A stretch of 64,000 nt of DNA from Halarcobacter mediterraneus (lineage in GTDB: Bacteria; Campylobacterota; Campylobacteria; Campylobacterales; Arcobacteraceae): the NCBI RefSeq assembly GCF_004116625.1, contig NZ_NXIE01000003.1, positions 186,001-250,000 of the forward strand. The letters are read 5' to 3'. Every line of letters starts with the position of its first letter. Position 1 is the stretch's first letter. Under the pieces are notes generated by a model. That model saw nothing but the letters and a program-made list of their open reading frames with translations. It made no database searches and was not told the origin of the DNA. The position numbers and the translations under genes were made by a program. Shown in pieces: positions 56,171 to 64,000 of this stretch.

Positions 56171-58135
56171 TTGTTTATAAAAAATGAACAAGACCTTTTA
56201 AAATTTATAAAATACTCTCCTGTAGTAATAATTCTTATGATGACACTTTTAATAAATATTTATATATATATTCAAAATGAACAAAACTTTAAAAAAGACT
56301 TAGATATATATAAAAAAAACTATATAGAATCTAATAAGAAACTTATTATGTTCCAAGTTGAAAAAGTTTATAAAGACATTCAAAGAAAAAGAGCAAATCT
56401 AGAACTTGAACTTGAAAAAGAAATAAAAGCTAGAGTCCAAGAAGCATTGAGTATTATAAAAAATCTACATAAAAAATATTCACACTTACCAAAAGAAGAG
56501 TTAATTAATATTATAAAAGAGACCCTTAGAGATATAAGATTTAATGAAAATAGAGGCTATTTTTACCTTGCAGAGCCAAATGGAAAGATTTTACTTCATC
56601 CTGCAAGTCCTAATTATGAAAATAAAAATATTTCAAAGGAAAAAAATGAAGATGGAATTTACTTTTATACAAATGTTATAAATCATTTTAAAACAAATGA
56701 TAAATATATAGGATATATCAAAGCAATTAAACCAAATGCAGGTAAAAAGAAATATGATAAGTTCACCTACCTAGAAATATATAAACCTTTAAATATTATT
56801 GTAGGAACAGGAGAATATAAGGACTCTTTTACAAAAAAAATACAAGACTATATAATAAAAGAACATATTCAAAATGTTAGATATGGTAAAAATGGGTATA
56901 TTTTTATTTTTGACTATGATGGTTACCAATTAGCTCATGTAAAAAAAGAGTATATAGGGAAACAACGAATTAACTTAGTTGACTCAAGTGGTTTTATGAT
57001 TACAAAAGAGATTATTAAACAAGCTAAGAAAGGTTCTGGTTTTATAAGTTATATAGGTTCAATTATGCCAGAAACTAAAAAGCCTGCTTTTAAAACAACC
57101 TATATAAAAGGTGTTGAAGATTGGCAATGGGCTATTGGTTCTGGTTTTTACAATCTGGATTTATTAAAATATCTAGAAGTAAAGAAAGAAGAATTAAGAA
57201 AAATGAATAATGAATCTTTAATAAACACTCTTACTTTTAGTTTAATTCTTACTACAATTTTAATTTCCCTTGCCTTTTATATATCTAACATTTTAAAGAA
57301 TTTTTTTAATATTTATCATACAAAAATAAATAATCAGATAAAAGCAAATAGAAAAAAAGATATGCTCTTATATCAACAATCAAAAATGGCTTCAATGGGA
57401 GAGATGCTTGGAAATATTGCCCATCAATGGAGACAACCTTTATCTTCAATTTCTACTATTGCTTCAGGGTCTAAAATCCAAAAAGAACTAAATATTTTAA
57501 AAGAAGAAGAGTTTATCAAAGGAATGGATACTATTGTAAGTACTACTAAACATTTATCTCAAACAATAGATGATTTTAGAGAGTTTTTTAACCCAGATAA
57601 AACAGTAAAACAAGTGAATACGCAAGATATTTATGATAAAGCTATTCAACTAGTATCTGCTAGACTATCAACAAAAGAGATAACACTTAAATCTCAAGTT
57701 GACAAAGTTACAATTACAACTTTTGAAAATGAACTTTTACAAGCTCTTATTAATATATTAAACAATGCTATTGATGCCTTTGAAAATAAAACTCAAAAAG
57801 ATAAACTTATCAGTTTTTTAATAAAATATGAAAAACAATGTAAAATTCCAAATTGTAATATGAAAGAGTGCGAACAAGGGAAAGAAGGATATTTAAGTAT
57901 ACTTATTCAAGATAATGCAGGTGGAATAGAAGAACAAAATCTTAATAAAATATTTGATGTCTACTTTACAACAAAACATAAGTCACAAGGAACAGGTATT
58001 GGACTTTATATGACATATGAAATTATTAATAAACACCTAAAAGGATTTATTTCTGTAGAGAACAAAAAAATAACTTATAATAATAAAGAATTTTTAGGGG
58101 CAAAATTTACAATTTATTTACCAATAAGAAATTAA
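56171..58135 (+). CDS. Sensor histidine kinase with Cache-type periplasmic domain
   Basis: A 654-residue kinase from TTG 56171, eight bases after AGAGGAG. Membrane helix 1 (about 17-35), a large periplasmic part with two Cache-like units (about 40-350: FNENRGYFYLAEPNGKILLHP and GYIFIFDYDGYQLAHV; ended by EDWQWAIGSGFY), helix 2 (about 355-380), a HisKA-type domain with phospho-accepting H418 in GNIAHQWRQPLSS, and an ATPase domain ending GIGLYMTYEII. A Cys-rich insert (QCKIPNCNMKECEQGKEGY, about 555-575) between the N- and G-boxes is unusual and might bind metal. No response regulator is adjacent. Confidence 0.9.
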   Translation: MFIKNEQDLLKFIKYSPVVIILMMTLLINIYIYIQNEQNFKKDLDIYKKNYIESNKKLIMFQVEKVYKDIQRKRANLELELEKEIKARVQEALSIIKNLHKKYSHLPKEELINIIKETLRDIRFNENRGYFYLAEPNGKILLHPASPNYENKNISKEKNEDGIYFYTNVINHFKTNDKYIGYIKAIKPNAGKKKYDKFTYLEIYKPLNIIVGTGEYKDSFTKKIQDYIIKEHIQNVRYGKNGYIFIFDYDGYQLAHVKKEYIGKQRINLVDSSGFMITKEIIKQAKKGSGFISYIGSIMPETKKPAFKTTYIKGVEDWQWAIGSGFYNLDLLKYLEVKKEELRKMNNESLINTLTFSLILTTILISLAFYISNILKNFFNIYHTKINNQIKANRKKDMLLYQQSKMASMGEMLGNIAHQWRQPLSSISTIASGSKIQKELNILKEEEFIKGMDTIVSTTKHLSQTIDDFREFFNPDKTVKQVNTQDIYDKAIQLVSARLSTKEITLKSQVDKVTITTFENELLQALINILNNAIDAFENKTQKDKLISFLIKYEKQCKIPNCNMKECEQGKEGYLSILIQDNAGGIEEQNLNKIFDVYFTTKHKSQGTGIGLYMTYEIINKHLKGFISVENKKITYNNKEFLGAKFTIYLPIRN

Positions 58136-58539
58136 ACTCTTCTCTCTTCTTCAAGCCATTTAGAATAAAGCTTTTCAGCACTAGAAATTTCTTCATTAGA
58201 TGGTTTTCTTCTACAAGATAAATATCCTTTAGACCCATCACAACTTTCAAATGGGTACACTGTTGCAAATACCCAATAGTACCCTCCTGTTTTTGTTGCA
58301 TTCTTTACGTATCCAGTCCAAGTTTCTCCTCTTTGTACTGTCTCCCACAAGCTTTTAAATGCTTTTCTTGGCATCTCTTTATGTCTTACCATATTATGTG
58401 GATTTCCTACTAACTCTTCTAGACTATATTCTGCTATTTTACAAAAATCATCATTTGCAAATCTTATTATACCTTTTTCATCTGTCTCACTAACTAAAAA
58501 TGCGTATTCATCTAATACTATCTCTTGTCCTGCTCCCAT
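58132..58539 (-). CDS. PAS-domain protein, CetB/CetC-like energy-taxis sensor
   Basis: A 135-residue single PAS domain. VSETDEKGIIRFANDDFCKIAEYSLEEL, NMVRHKEMPRKAF and WTGYVKNATKTGGYYWVFATVYP are the Aer-type PAS features, where the domain binds FAD. It is a paralogue of the neighbouring PAS gene (58551-58943), and both follow a chemoreceptor lacking a periplasmic domain. This layout is that of Campylobacter CetA with CetB and CetC, which sense redox or energy state. It overlaps the histidine kinase end by 4 bases, convergently. Confidence 0.87.
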   Translation of the reverse strand: MGAGQEIVLDEYAFLVSETDEKGIIRFANDDFCKIAEYSLEELVGNPHNMVRHKEMPRKAFKSLWETVQRGETWTGYVKNATKTGGYYWVFATVYPFESCDGSKGYLSCRRKPSNEEISSAEKLYSKWLEEERRV

Positions 58540-58550
58540 CTTTTTCCCTT

Positions 58551-58943
58551 TTACTCTTCTAATAACATTTTTTTATATAAAGAACTGTACTCTTCAATTT
58601 CTTCTTTTGATGCTTTTCTTCTACACGACATATAAGAAATTTCTCCATTCTCATTAGTTGTAGGATATACCGTAGCAAATACCCAATAGTATTTTTGTGA
58701 TTTAGTTTTGTTTTTAACATAACCTGTCCAAACCTCACCTCTTTTTACAGTTGCCCATAAATCTTTAAATGCTGCTTTAGGCATATCTTTATGTCTTACT
58801 ATACTATGAGGCTGATTTAACAGTTCTTTAAGGGTATAACCTGCAACTCTACAAAAATCATCATTTGCAAAGGTGATAATACCTTTTTCATCTGTTTCAC
58901 TAACTAAGAAAGCATATTTGTCTAAGATAAGCTCTTCATTCAT
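58551..58943 (-). CDS. PAS-domain protein, CetB-like energy-taxis sensor
   Basis: A 130-residue single PAS domain, near-identical in layout to the next gene: VSETDEKGIITFANDDFCRVAGYTLKEL, SIVRHKDMPKAAF and WTGYVKNKTKSQKYYWVFATVYP. The repeat copy lies 11 bases downstream, which indicates a tandem duplication. It is 12 bases after the chemoreceptor gene, so all three are co-transcribed. In Aer and CetB the PAS domain holds FAD and passes redox changes to the receptor. Flavin binding is family inference. Confidence 0.88.
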   Translation of the reverse strand: MNEELILDKYAFLVSETDEKGIITFANDDFCRVAGYTLKELLNQPHSIVRHKDMPKAAFKDLWATVKRGEVWTGYVKNKTKSQKYYWVFATVYPTTNENGEISYMSCRRKASKEEIEEYSSLYKKMLLEE

Positions 58944-58955
58944 GAAATACTCCTC

Positions 58956-60356
58956 TTAACTAAACTGCTTTTCTTTAGCATCCATTACAAGATCATTAGC
59001 CATATTTAAAGTATCTGTTGCGATTTGTGATACATTATTTGCTTCATTAGCATTTTCTTGTGTAACTCTATCTAACATTGAAACGGTATCATTAATTTGT
59101 TCGATTCCACTCATTTGCTCTTTTGAAGCAGTAGAAACATCAGAAATAATCTCAAGAGTATGAGAAATGTGCTCATTTAATTTTTCATAATCTTTAATCA
59201 TATCATCTGATATTATTTTCCCATCATTGGCTTTTAAAGTTGCTTTTTCTACTAAGTCTTTAATCTCTTTTGCTGCTTCAGCACTTCTATTCGCAAGATT
59301 TCTAACCTCCCCTGCAACAACTGCAAAACCTTTTCCTGCTTCACCTGCTGTTGCTGCTTCTACTGCTGCATTTAGTGAAAGTATATTTGTTTGGAATGCA
59401 ATTTGATCTATTACTGTTATTGCTTCGTTTATTGATGTTACTTCACTATTAATCTCATCCATTGAGTTTGCTGTTTTTTTAGCAAGACCTTGTCCATTTT
59501 TAACTGATTCTTTTACAGTTTGACCTAGATTAGCCATTTTTGAAGCATTTTCTGCATTATTTCTTGTAATTGAAGTAATCTCCTCTACAGCTGCAGCAGT
59601 TTCTTCTAAACTTGCTGCTTGTTCATTTGCTTTTGCAGCTAAGTTTGTCATTGACGTATTCATCTTTCGAGAATTTTGTTCTAGTAACTGTCCATTGTCT
59701 AAATTTCTTTTTGCATTATTTGATAAGTTTTCACCTAAAATATTAACTGCTTCCATTACATGAAGCATATCTTCACTCAACCTTGGACTAATATCAATTT
59801 TTTCACGATAATCATTATTTGCATATGCTTGAACAGTTGTTCTTAATTTTGTTATATTTTCTTCATTTTCATCTAACATCTTATTAATAGTATCTTTTAA
59901 AGCATGTATCATAAAATTTTCTGAGTCACTATGTACTCTACATTTGTATATACCCCTTGATAACTTATCCATTGTAAGAACAACTTCACCTAAAACCTTC
60001 ATATCTTCTTTTCTAATTACATCTATCTTATCTACATAAGAATTCATTTCTGTAAGAATCATACCTATTTCATCATTTTTCATATACTGAGCTTTTTGGA
60101 TTCTATTTGTTCTCATAAAAACAAAATCCATCATATCTTCCATATATCGTTTAAATCTATCTATCCCACCTGTGATTCTTTTCATCGCAGCAAAATTTAC
60201 ATATCCTACGATTAAAGCAAAGAATAAATTTACAATTAGTATGGCTGTTAAATCATTTGATGTTATTATTGCTGTTGTAGTAATTACTGCAAAACCTAAT
60301 TGAGCTAAAATCATATTAATAAGTAATTTTACTTTTGAAGAAAGATTTTTGTACAT
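58956..60356 (-). CDS. Methyl-accepting chemotaxis protein without periplasmic domain (CetA-like)
   Basis: A 466-residue chemoreceptor. Two closely spaced membrane helices (about 12-32 and 36-56) leave no room for a periplasmic ligand domain. A HAMP-like linker and a helical region (about 57-215) follow, then the long signalling coiled coil with the hairpin tip [21 protein letters not shown] (21-residue core split as [16 protein letters not shown] plus ATAGE), the contact site for CheW/CheA, and [19 protein letters not shown]. The two PAS proteins downstream match the split CetA/CetB/CetC energy-taxis system. Confidence 0.93.
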   Translation of the reverse strand: MYKNLSSKVKLLINMILAQLGFAVITTTAIITSNDLTAILIVNLFFALIVGYVNFAAMKRITGGIDRFKRYMEDMMDFVFMRTNRIQKAQYMKNDEIGMILTEMNSYVDKIDVIRKEDMKVLGEVVLTMDKLSRGIYKCRVHSDSENFMIHALKDTINKMLDENEENITKLRTTVQAYANNDYREKIDISPRLSEDMLHVMEAVNILGENLSNNAKRNLDNGQLLEQNSRKMNTSMTNLAAKANEQAASLEETAAAVEEITSITRNNAENASKMANLGQTVKESVKNGQGLAKKTANSMDEINSEVTSINEAITVIDQIAFQTNILSLNAAVEAATAGEAGKGFAVVAGEVRNLANRSAEAAKEIKDLVEKATLKANDGKIISDDMIKDYEKLNEHISHTLEIISDVSTASKEQMSGIEQINDTVSMLDRVTQENANEANNVSQIATDTLNMANDLVMDAKEKQFS

Positions 60357-60368
60357 TTTTCGTCCTTA

Positions 60369-60390
60369 TACAATTAATTGTTTAATTGTA
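60369..60390. promoter_or_regulatory. Dyad upstream of the CetA-like gene
   Basis: TACAATTAA (60369-60377), loop TTGT, TTAATTGTA (60382-60390), a 9-bp stem, 13 bases before the receptor start on the minus strand. It may be an operator or leader hairpin. Nearby, GTGAGACATTT/ATGAGACATTT form a short direct repeat (about 60409-60431). Confidence 0.35.
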
Positions 60391-60529
60391 ACATAATTTC
60401 TTATAAAGATGAGACATTTGTGAGACATTTTTTAATTCATTTTTAATTAAAAATACTAATTAATATGCTCATTTTTTATGAAATATTACAAAAATTTTTT
60501 TAAAGCTAAATAAATAATTATTAAAGAGC

Positions 60530-62956
60530 TTATTTTATGGGTAATGTAATTAAAAAGTTTGCTCCAAATAATTTTCTATTATTATAAAAAAAGCTTTCAT
60601 TCTTCACATCTAACTTACCATTCATATGATTTTTTATTATTTCTAAACTCATATAAAGTCCTATTCCTGTTCCTTGGGATTGATGTTTTGTAGTAAAATA
60701 CGGTTCAAATATTCTTTCTATAATTTCAGGAGATATTCCCCCTGCATTATCTTGAATTTTTATATTAATATTAGTGTTTGATTTTTTTGTTTCTATTAAA
60801 ATAATTTTCTCATCTTTTTCTTTTAAGGCATCTTTTGCATTATTTAAAATATTAATTAAAACTTGTATAAATTCATTTTTTATTCCATACACTTCTAAAG
60901 TTTCATCTAAATTTAATAGTAAATTGATTCCAGTAGTTTTACTTTTTATATTTGATAAATTTATAGCATCCTCAATAGCTTTACTAATATTAAACAATTT
61001 TACTTCTTTTTCTAGTTTAAGGAAATTTCTAAAATCATCAATAGTTTGAGATAAATATTGTGCAGATTTATTAATTGCTTTTAAAGAACTTTCTTCACTT
61101 TCTTCATTAGATACACCAATTTCACGTTGAACTAAAACACCTGTAGCTGCGGAAGAAATCACTGATAATGGTTGTCTCCATTGATGAGCAATATTACCTA
61201 TCATTTCTCCCATTGCTGCCATTTTTGACTGTTGGTATAAAGTCAAATCTTTTTCTTTTAAAAGTTTCTCTTTTAGTTTTTGTTCAGTAATATCACTAAA
61301 AACACCAATATAATTTATGACTTCTTTGTTTTTATTATATATTGCATTTATAGTAAGCCATTCTGTAAAGTTTTCACCTTTTTTATTTTTATTGGTAATT
61401 TCACCTTCCCAAAAACCATTTTGTTCTAGATTTATCCACATTTTTTTATAAAAGTCTTTAGAATGAACAGATGATTTTAATATATTAGTTTGTTTATTTA
61501 TAACTTCACTTTTATAATATCCTGTTATTTTCTCAAAAGCTTTATTTATATCCAAAATATTTGTTGCCTTATCAGTAATCATAATACCATCTCTTGTATT
61601 ATTAAAAACAGTATAGGCTTGTTTTAATTTAGCTTCTTTTTCTTTTTTTTGGGTTACATCTATTCCTATAACAACTAAAAGATTTTCTTCTTCTGTTGTA
61701 AGAGAAGAAAGTGTAAAATCTATAATTCTTTCTTTATTTTCTTTATTTTTAATAGTAAGTTCACCTTGATATTTTCTATTGCTAAAATTCTCAATCATAG
61801 TTTTAACTTGACTCTTATCCTCCCAGCAATCTAAATCCCAAAAAGCTTTTTCTTTTATAGAAGAACTTGTTTCCCCAAGAAAAGAAAGTGCTCTATTATT
61901 CATTTCTTCTATAGTTCCATTAGAATTTATTACACTTGCTAAAAAGTGTGAATCTTGAAATAATAGTTTAAATTTTTCTTGACTTTGAACTTCTTTTCTT
62001 TGTAATTTTATTTCTTGTTCTATTTTCTTATTATATAAATAGAAAAATAGAAAGGCTATACTTATACATAAAATAATAATCATTGAAGTAACTACAAAAA
62101 AGTTGTATTGTTTTTTATTCCAATTTAAAAGACTTTTTTCATAGTCTAATTTAACACCTAAAGCTAAAGGATAATCTTCAGTCAAAATATACGTTACTAT
62201 ATATTTAACTTCATCTATGTTCTCAATTCCTGTAGCTTGGTTCTTTTCTACTGCTTCATCTAGTAAATCATTTTTAGAAATTTGCTTACCTAATTTATTA
62301 GTTTCTTTAGTAGACATTAAAAGTATTCCATCTAATCTAATTATTTCAAAAACAATATTTTCTGTATTCATATTTAAAATAAATCTATTAGAGAAATATT
62401 CACTATTTAAGTTTACTATTACATCATACTCTTTATTGGCTACTTTTATTTTTTTTAACAAAGGGATAAAAGATAAATCATGTTTATTTATTTCTTCATC
62501 ATTTAAATAAACACTATTTCCTGAGATAAAATCTCTACCAATCCAAGGCGTTGAAACCTGCAATAAAGAACTATCAAAAATAGCTTTTGGAAAAAAGTTT
62601 TGGTTTTTTATAAATAAATCTATATTATGTTCATTTGAACTAAAAAGTATCTTTTCATCTTTTAAGATATTTATAGACCTAATTTGAGGATAACTTCTTA
62701 ATATCTTTTCTAAATGTAGATTAATCTTAGAATCATTGTTTTTTTCTATAATTGAAGAAAGATTTAAAATAGATTGTTCTATATTTGAGATATCTTGGTT
62801 TAACTCTTTTGAAAAGGCTTTTGCATTTAACTGAGATATCTTTATATAACTATCGATAGCTTCATCTTTTAGCATGGAGAAAGAGTACATTATACTTGAA
62901 AGAATACTTAGTAAAGCTACTAAAGTGGCTACAATTATTTTTATTCGCTTTTTCAT
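60530..62956 (-). CDS. Hybrid-free sensor histidine kinase with Cache and two PAS domains
   Basis: An 808-residue kinase. Membrane helix 1 (about 8-28), a periplasmic dCache-type region (about 35-285), helix 2 (about 290-312), a coiled coil, PAS 1 (about 330-445), PAS 2 (about 450-570, with ITDKATNILDINKAFEKITGY and IGVFSDITEQK), HisKA with H591 in GNIAHQWRQPLSV, and the ATPase domain with N-box INILNNAKDAL and GIGLYMSLEII. No receiver is attached and no regulator gene is beside it. A solute-binding protein gene lies 5 bases upstream, a pairing where the binding protein may feed the kinase sensor. Confidence 0.92.
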   Translation of the reverse strand: MKKRIKIIVATLVALLSILSSIMYSFSMLKDEAIDSYIKISQLNAKAFSKELNQDISNIEQSILNLSSIIEKNNDSKINLHLEKILRSYPQIRSINILKDEKILFSSNEHNIDLFIKNQNFFPKAIFDSSLLQVSTPWIGRDFISGNSVYLNDEEINKHDLSFIPLLKKIKVANKEYDVIVNLNSEYFSNRFILNMNTENIVFEIIRLDGILLMSTKETNKLGKQISKNDLLDEAVEKNQATGIENIDEVKYIVTYILTEDYPLALGVKLDYEKSLLNWNKKQYNFFVVTSMIIILCISIAFLFFYLYNKKIEQEIKLQRKEVQSQEKFKLLFQDSHFLASVINSNGTIEEMNNRALSFLGETSSSIKEKAFWDLDCWEDKSQVKTMIENFSNRKYQGELTIKNKENKERIIDFTLSSLTTEEENLLVVIGIDVTQKKEKEAKLKQAYTVFNNTRDGIMITDKATNILDINKAFEKITGYYKSEVINKQTNILKSSVHSKDFYKKMWINLEQNGFWEGEITNKNKKGENFTEWLTINAIYNKNKEVINYIGVFSDITEQKLKEKLLKEKDLTLYQQSKMAAMGEMIGNIAHQWRQPLSVISSAATGVLVQREIGVSNEESEESSLKAINKSAQYLSQTIDDFRNFLKLEKEVKLFNISKAIEDAINLSNIKSKTTGINLLLNLDETLEVYGIKNEFIQVLINILNNAKDALKEKDEKIILIETKKSNTNINIKIQDNAGGISPEIIERIFEPYFTTKHQSQGTGIGLYMSLEIIKNHMNGKLDVKNESFFYNNRKLFGANFLITLPIK

Positions 62957-62961
62957 GAAAC

Positions 62962-63762
62962 TTATTTTAACTTAACTATTGATTCCAAACCATTTTTTTT
63001 GGCTAAGTTTAGTAGTCTTCCATCCCTTTTTATATCTTTAATAAACCGCTCTACTCTATTGTAAAGTTTATCATCTGAATACTTTAAAGTCCAAGCATAA
63101 GAAGTTAGATAATAGTTATTTTCTGGACTAATTAGTTTTGCCCAATCAGTTTTTTCAAGCATTTTTTTTGCATAAGGATAATCTGTCATAAAAACATCAG
63201 CTCTCCCTGCTTGAACCTCATCTTCTCTTTGCTTAAAACCTTTTATAACTATAAGCTCTGCATTTTTTAATTTTTCTTTCATAATTGGTTCATGGTAAGT
63301 TCCTTGAGCAACAGCTACAATAACTCCATTTTTATCAATATCATTCCAAGTTTTTACTTTCTTATTTGTTTTTGTTGTAATTGCATAAATATCACTTTGT
63401 AAATGAGCCGTTGTGAATCTCATTTTTTCTCTTCTTTTTTCTGTATTTCCTATTGCAAACATTGCAATATCACACTTATTTGAAGTAACATCTTTTATTA
63501 AAGAAGGAAAAGAACTTTTTACAAAAGTTAATTTTACATTTAAATCTTTGGCTAACTCTTTTGCTAAATCACTATCTATTCCTACTATTCTCTGGATTCT
63601 TGGGTCAATATATGAGATCCCATAATATTGGGGCCAAATACAAACTTTGATTTCATTATTTTTTATAATTTTATCTAGCGTACTCTCTTTAGCCATAAGA
63701 ATATTTGAAAAAACAGTTAAATAAACTAATATATAAAAAAAGACTTTCTTCATTGTTTTCAC
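62962..63762 (-). CDS. Amino-acid-type periplasmic binding protein (SBP_bac_3 family)
   Basis: A 266-residue secreted protein with a signal peptide (about 1-23). The family core is clear: NEIKVCIWPQYYGISYIDPR, IVGIDSDLAKELAKDLNVKL, CDIAMFAIGNTEKRREKMRFT and DVFMTDYPYAKKMLE. It binds amino acids or related small molecules in the periplasm. No transport permease is adjacent; instead it lies just upstream of the Cache-PAS kinase in the same direction, so it may act in signalling rather than uptake. It starts 3 bases before the EAL-like gene's end, on the same strand. Confidence 0.88.
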   Translation of the reverse strand: MKTMKKVFFYILVYLTVFSNILMAKESTLDKIIKNNEIKVCIWPQYYGISYIDPRIQRIVGIDSDLAKELAKDLNVKLTFVKSSFPSLIKDVTSNKCDIAMFAIGNTEKRREKMRFTTAHLQSDIYAITTKTNKKVKTWNDIDKNGVIVAVAQGTYHEPIMKEKLKNAELIVIKGFKQREDEVQAGRADVFMTDYPYAKKMLEKTDWAKLISPENNYYLTSYAWTLKYSDDKLYNRVERFIKDIKRDGRLLNLAKKNGLESIVKLK

Positions 63763-63764
63763 CT

Positions 63765-64000
63765 TTATAAATCTTCTTGTGGTTTACCTAAATAAAATCC
63801 TTGAGAGTAGTCAACTCCTAATCCAGATACTTTATCAAATAATTCTTTACTAGATATAAATTCTGCGATAGTTTTTATTTTCATTTTTTTGCTAAAGGTT
63901 AATATTGATTTTACTATTTCTAAAGAGTTTTCATCTTCCAAAATTCTTTTTATAATTGAACCATCAATTTTCACATAGTCTGCATTTATTTTTACTAAAT
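63765..64000 (-). CDS. EAL-domain protein, C-terminal end (partial)
   Basis: The frame is open to the right edge of the window, so the start lies outside; about 78 residues remain. They read ADYVKIDGSIIKRIL (the KIDxS motif that provides a metal ligand and the catalytic-loop region), IKTIAEFISSKELFD and LGVDYSQGFYLGKPQ (the DYxQG(F/Y) end motif) of an EAL c-di-GMP phosphodiesterase domain. The usual AEGVE is AEFIS here, as in many family members of uncertain activity. It lies 3 bases before the binding-protein gene. Confidence 0.8.
   Translation of the reverse strand, partial: LVKINADYVKIDGSIIKRILEDENSLEIVKSILTFSKKMKIKTIAEFISSKELFDKVSGLGVDYSQGFYLGKPQEDL

Overview
The window is a low-GC, gene-dense chromosomal stretch from a Campylobacterota (epsilonproteobacterial) bacterium, most likely of the Arcobacter group. 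The clues are AT-rich codon use, fused ispDF and hisIE genes, a DUF507-carA pair, ispDF followed by an HP1021-type atypical response regulator and pgpA, hisZ beside purA, a single-chain pyruvate:ferredoxin oxidoreductase, CetA/CetB-like energy-taxis proteins and a heme/iron locus of the family's usual type. No prophage, insertion sequence, CRISPR array, tRNA or rRNA was seen, and no gene-free stretch exceeds 300 bases (the longest, about 256, lies before luxS).

Layout. 1-3.3 kb: end of a phosphate regulon (pstB end, phoU, a PsiE-like membrane protein, response regulator, histidine kinase). 3.4-10.3 kb: rplM-rpsI, an orphan peptide-type binding protein, a HAD phosphatase and the large nifJ-type oxidoreductase. 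10.4-12.3 kb: a small membrane protein, a dyad-rich gap, luxS and a tRNA-modification methyltransferase. 12.3-22 kb: a heme/iron acquisition region. On the minus strand it has an AraC-type regulator, a HutZ/HugZ heme-degrading protein, a binding protein, permease and ATPase, a TonB-dependent receptor and a ChaN lipoprotein. Facing away on the plus strand are an ABC exporter and a HutX heme carrier. The ATPase gene is frameshifted near its 3' end. The two minus-strand operons share a promoter layout: two 9-bp repeats exactly 21 bp apart, next to a -35 box with a 17-bp spacer and a good -10 box.

22-38 kb: metH, a methyltransferase, ilvE, an SPFH-domain protein, hisIE, an RbbA-type ABC export operon, the Mrp Fe-S carrier and thiC. 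37.7-47.4 kb: an unknown protein coupled to an HDOD protein, ispDF, the HP1021-like regulator, pgpA, a membrane protein, then carA, DUF507, purA, hisZ and a class V aminotransferase on the minus strand. 47.6-50.6 kb: a 61-residue lysine-rich histone-H1-like protein, then a MarR regulator whose 12-bp palindromic operator recurs before a YceI-dioxygenase-pirin operon. 50.6-56.2 kb: purM, a shortened spermidine-synthase-like protein, and a tight run coaE-dapF-Bax-like-purT-lipoprotein. 56.2-64 kb: sensory genes: two Cache-type histidine kinases, two paralogous PAS proteins with a chemoreceptor lacking a periplasmic domain, an amino-acid-type binding protein upstream of one kinase, and the end of an EAL-domain protein.

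The most interesting signals are regulatory: the repeated operator/promoter module of the heme genes, the MarR palindrome pair, and terminator stems that contain stop codons. The main gene-level oddity is the frameshifted heme ATPase. None of these has been checked against databases or experiment here.
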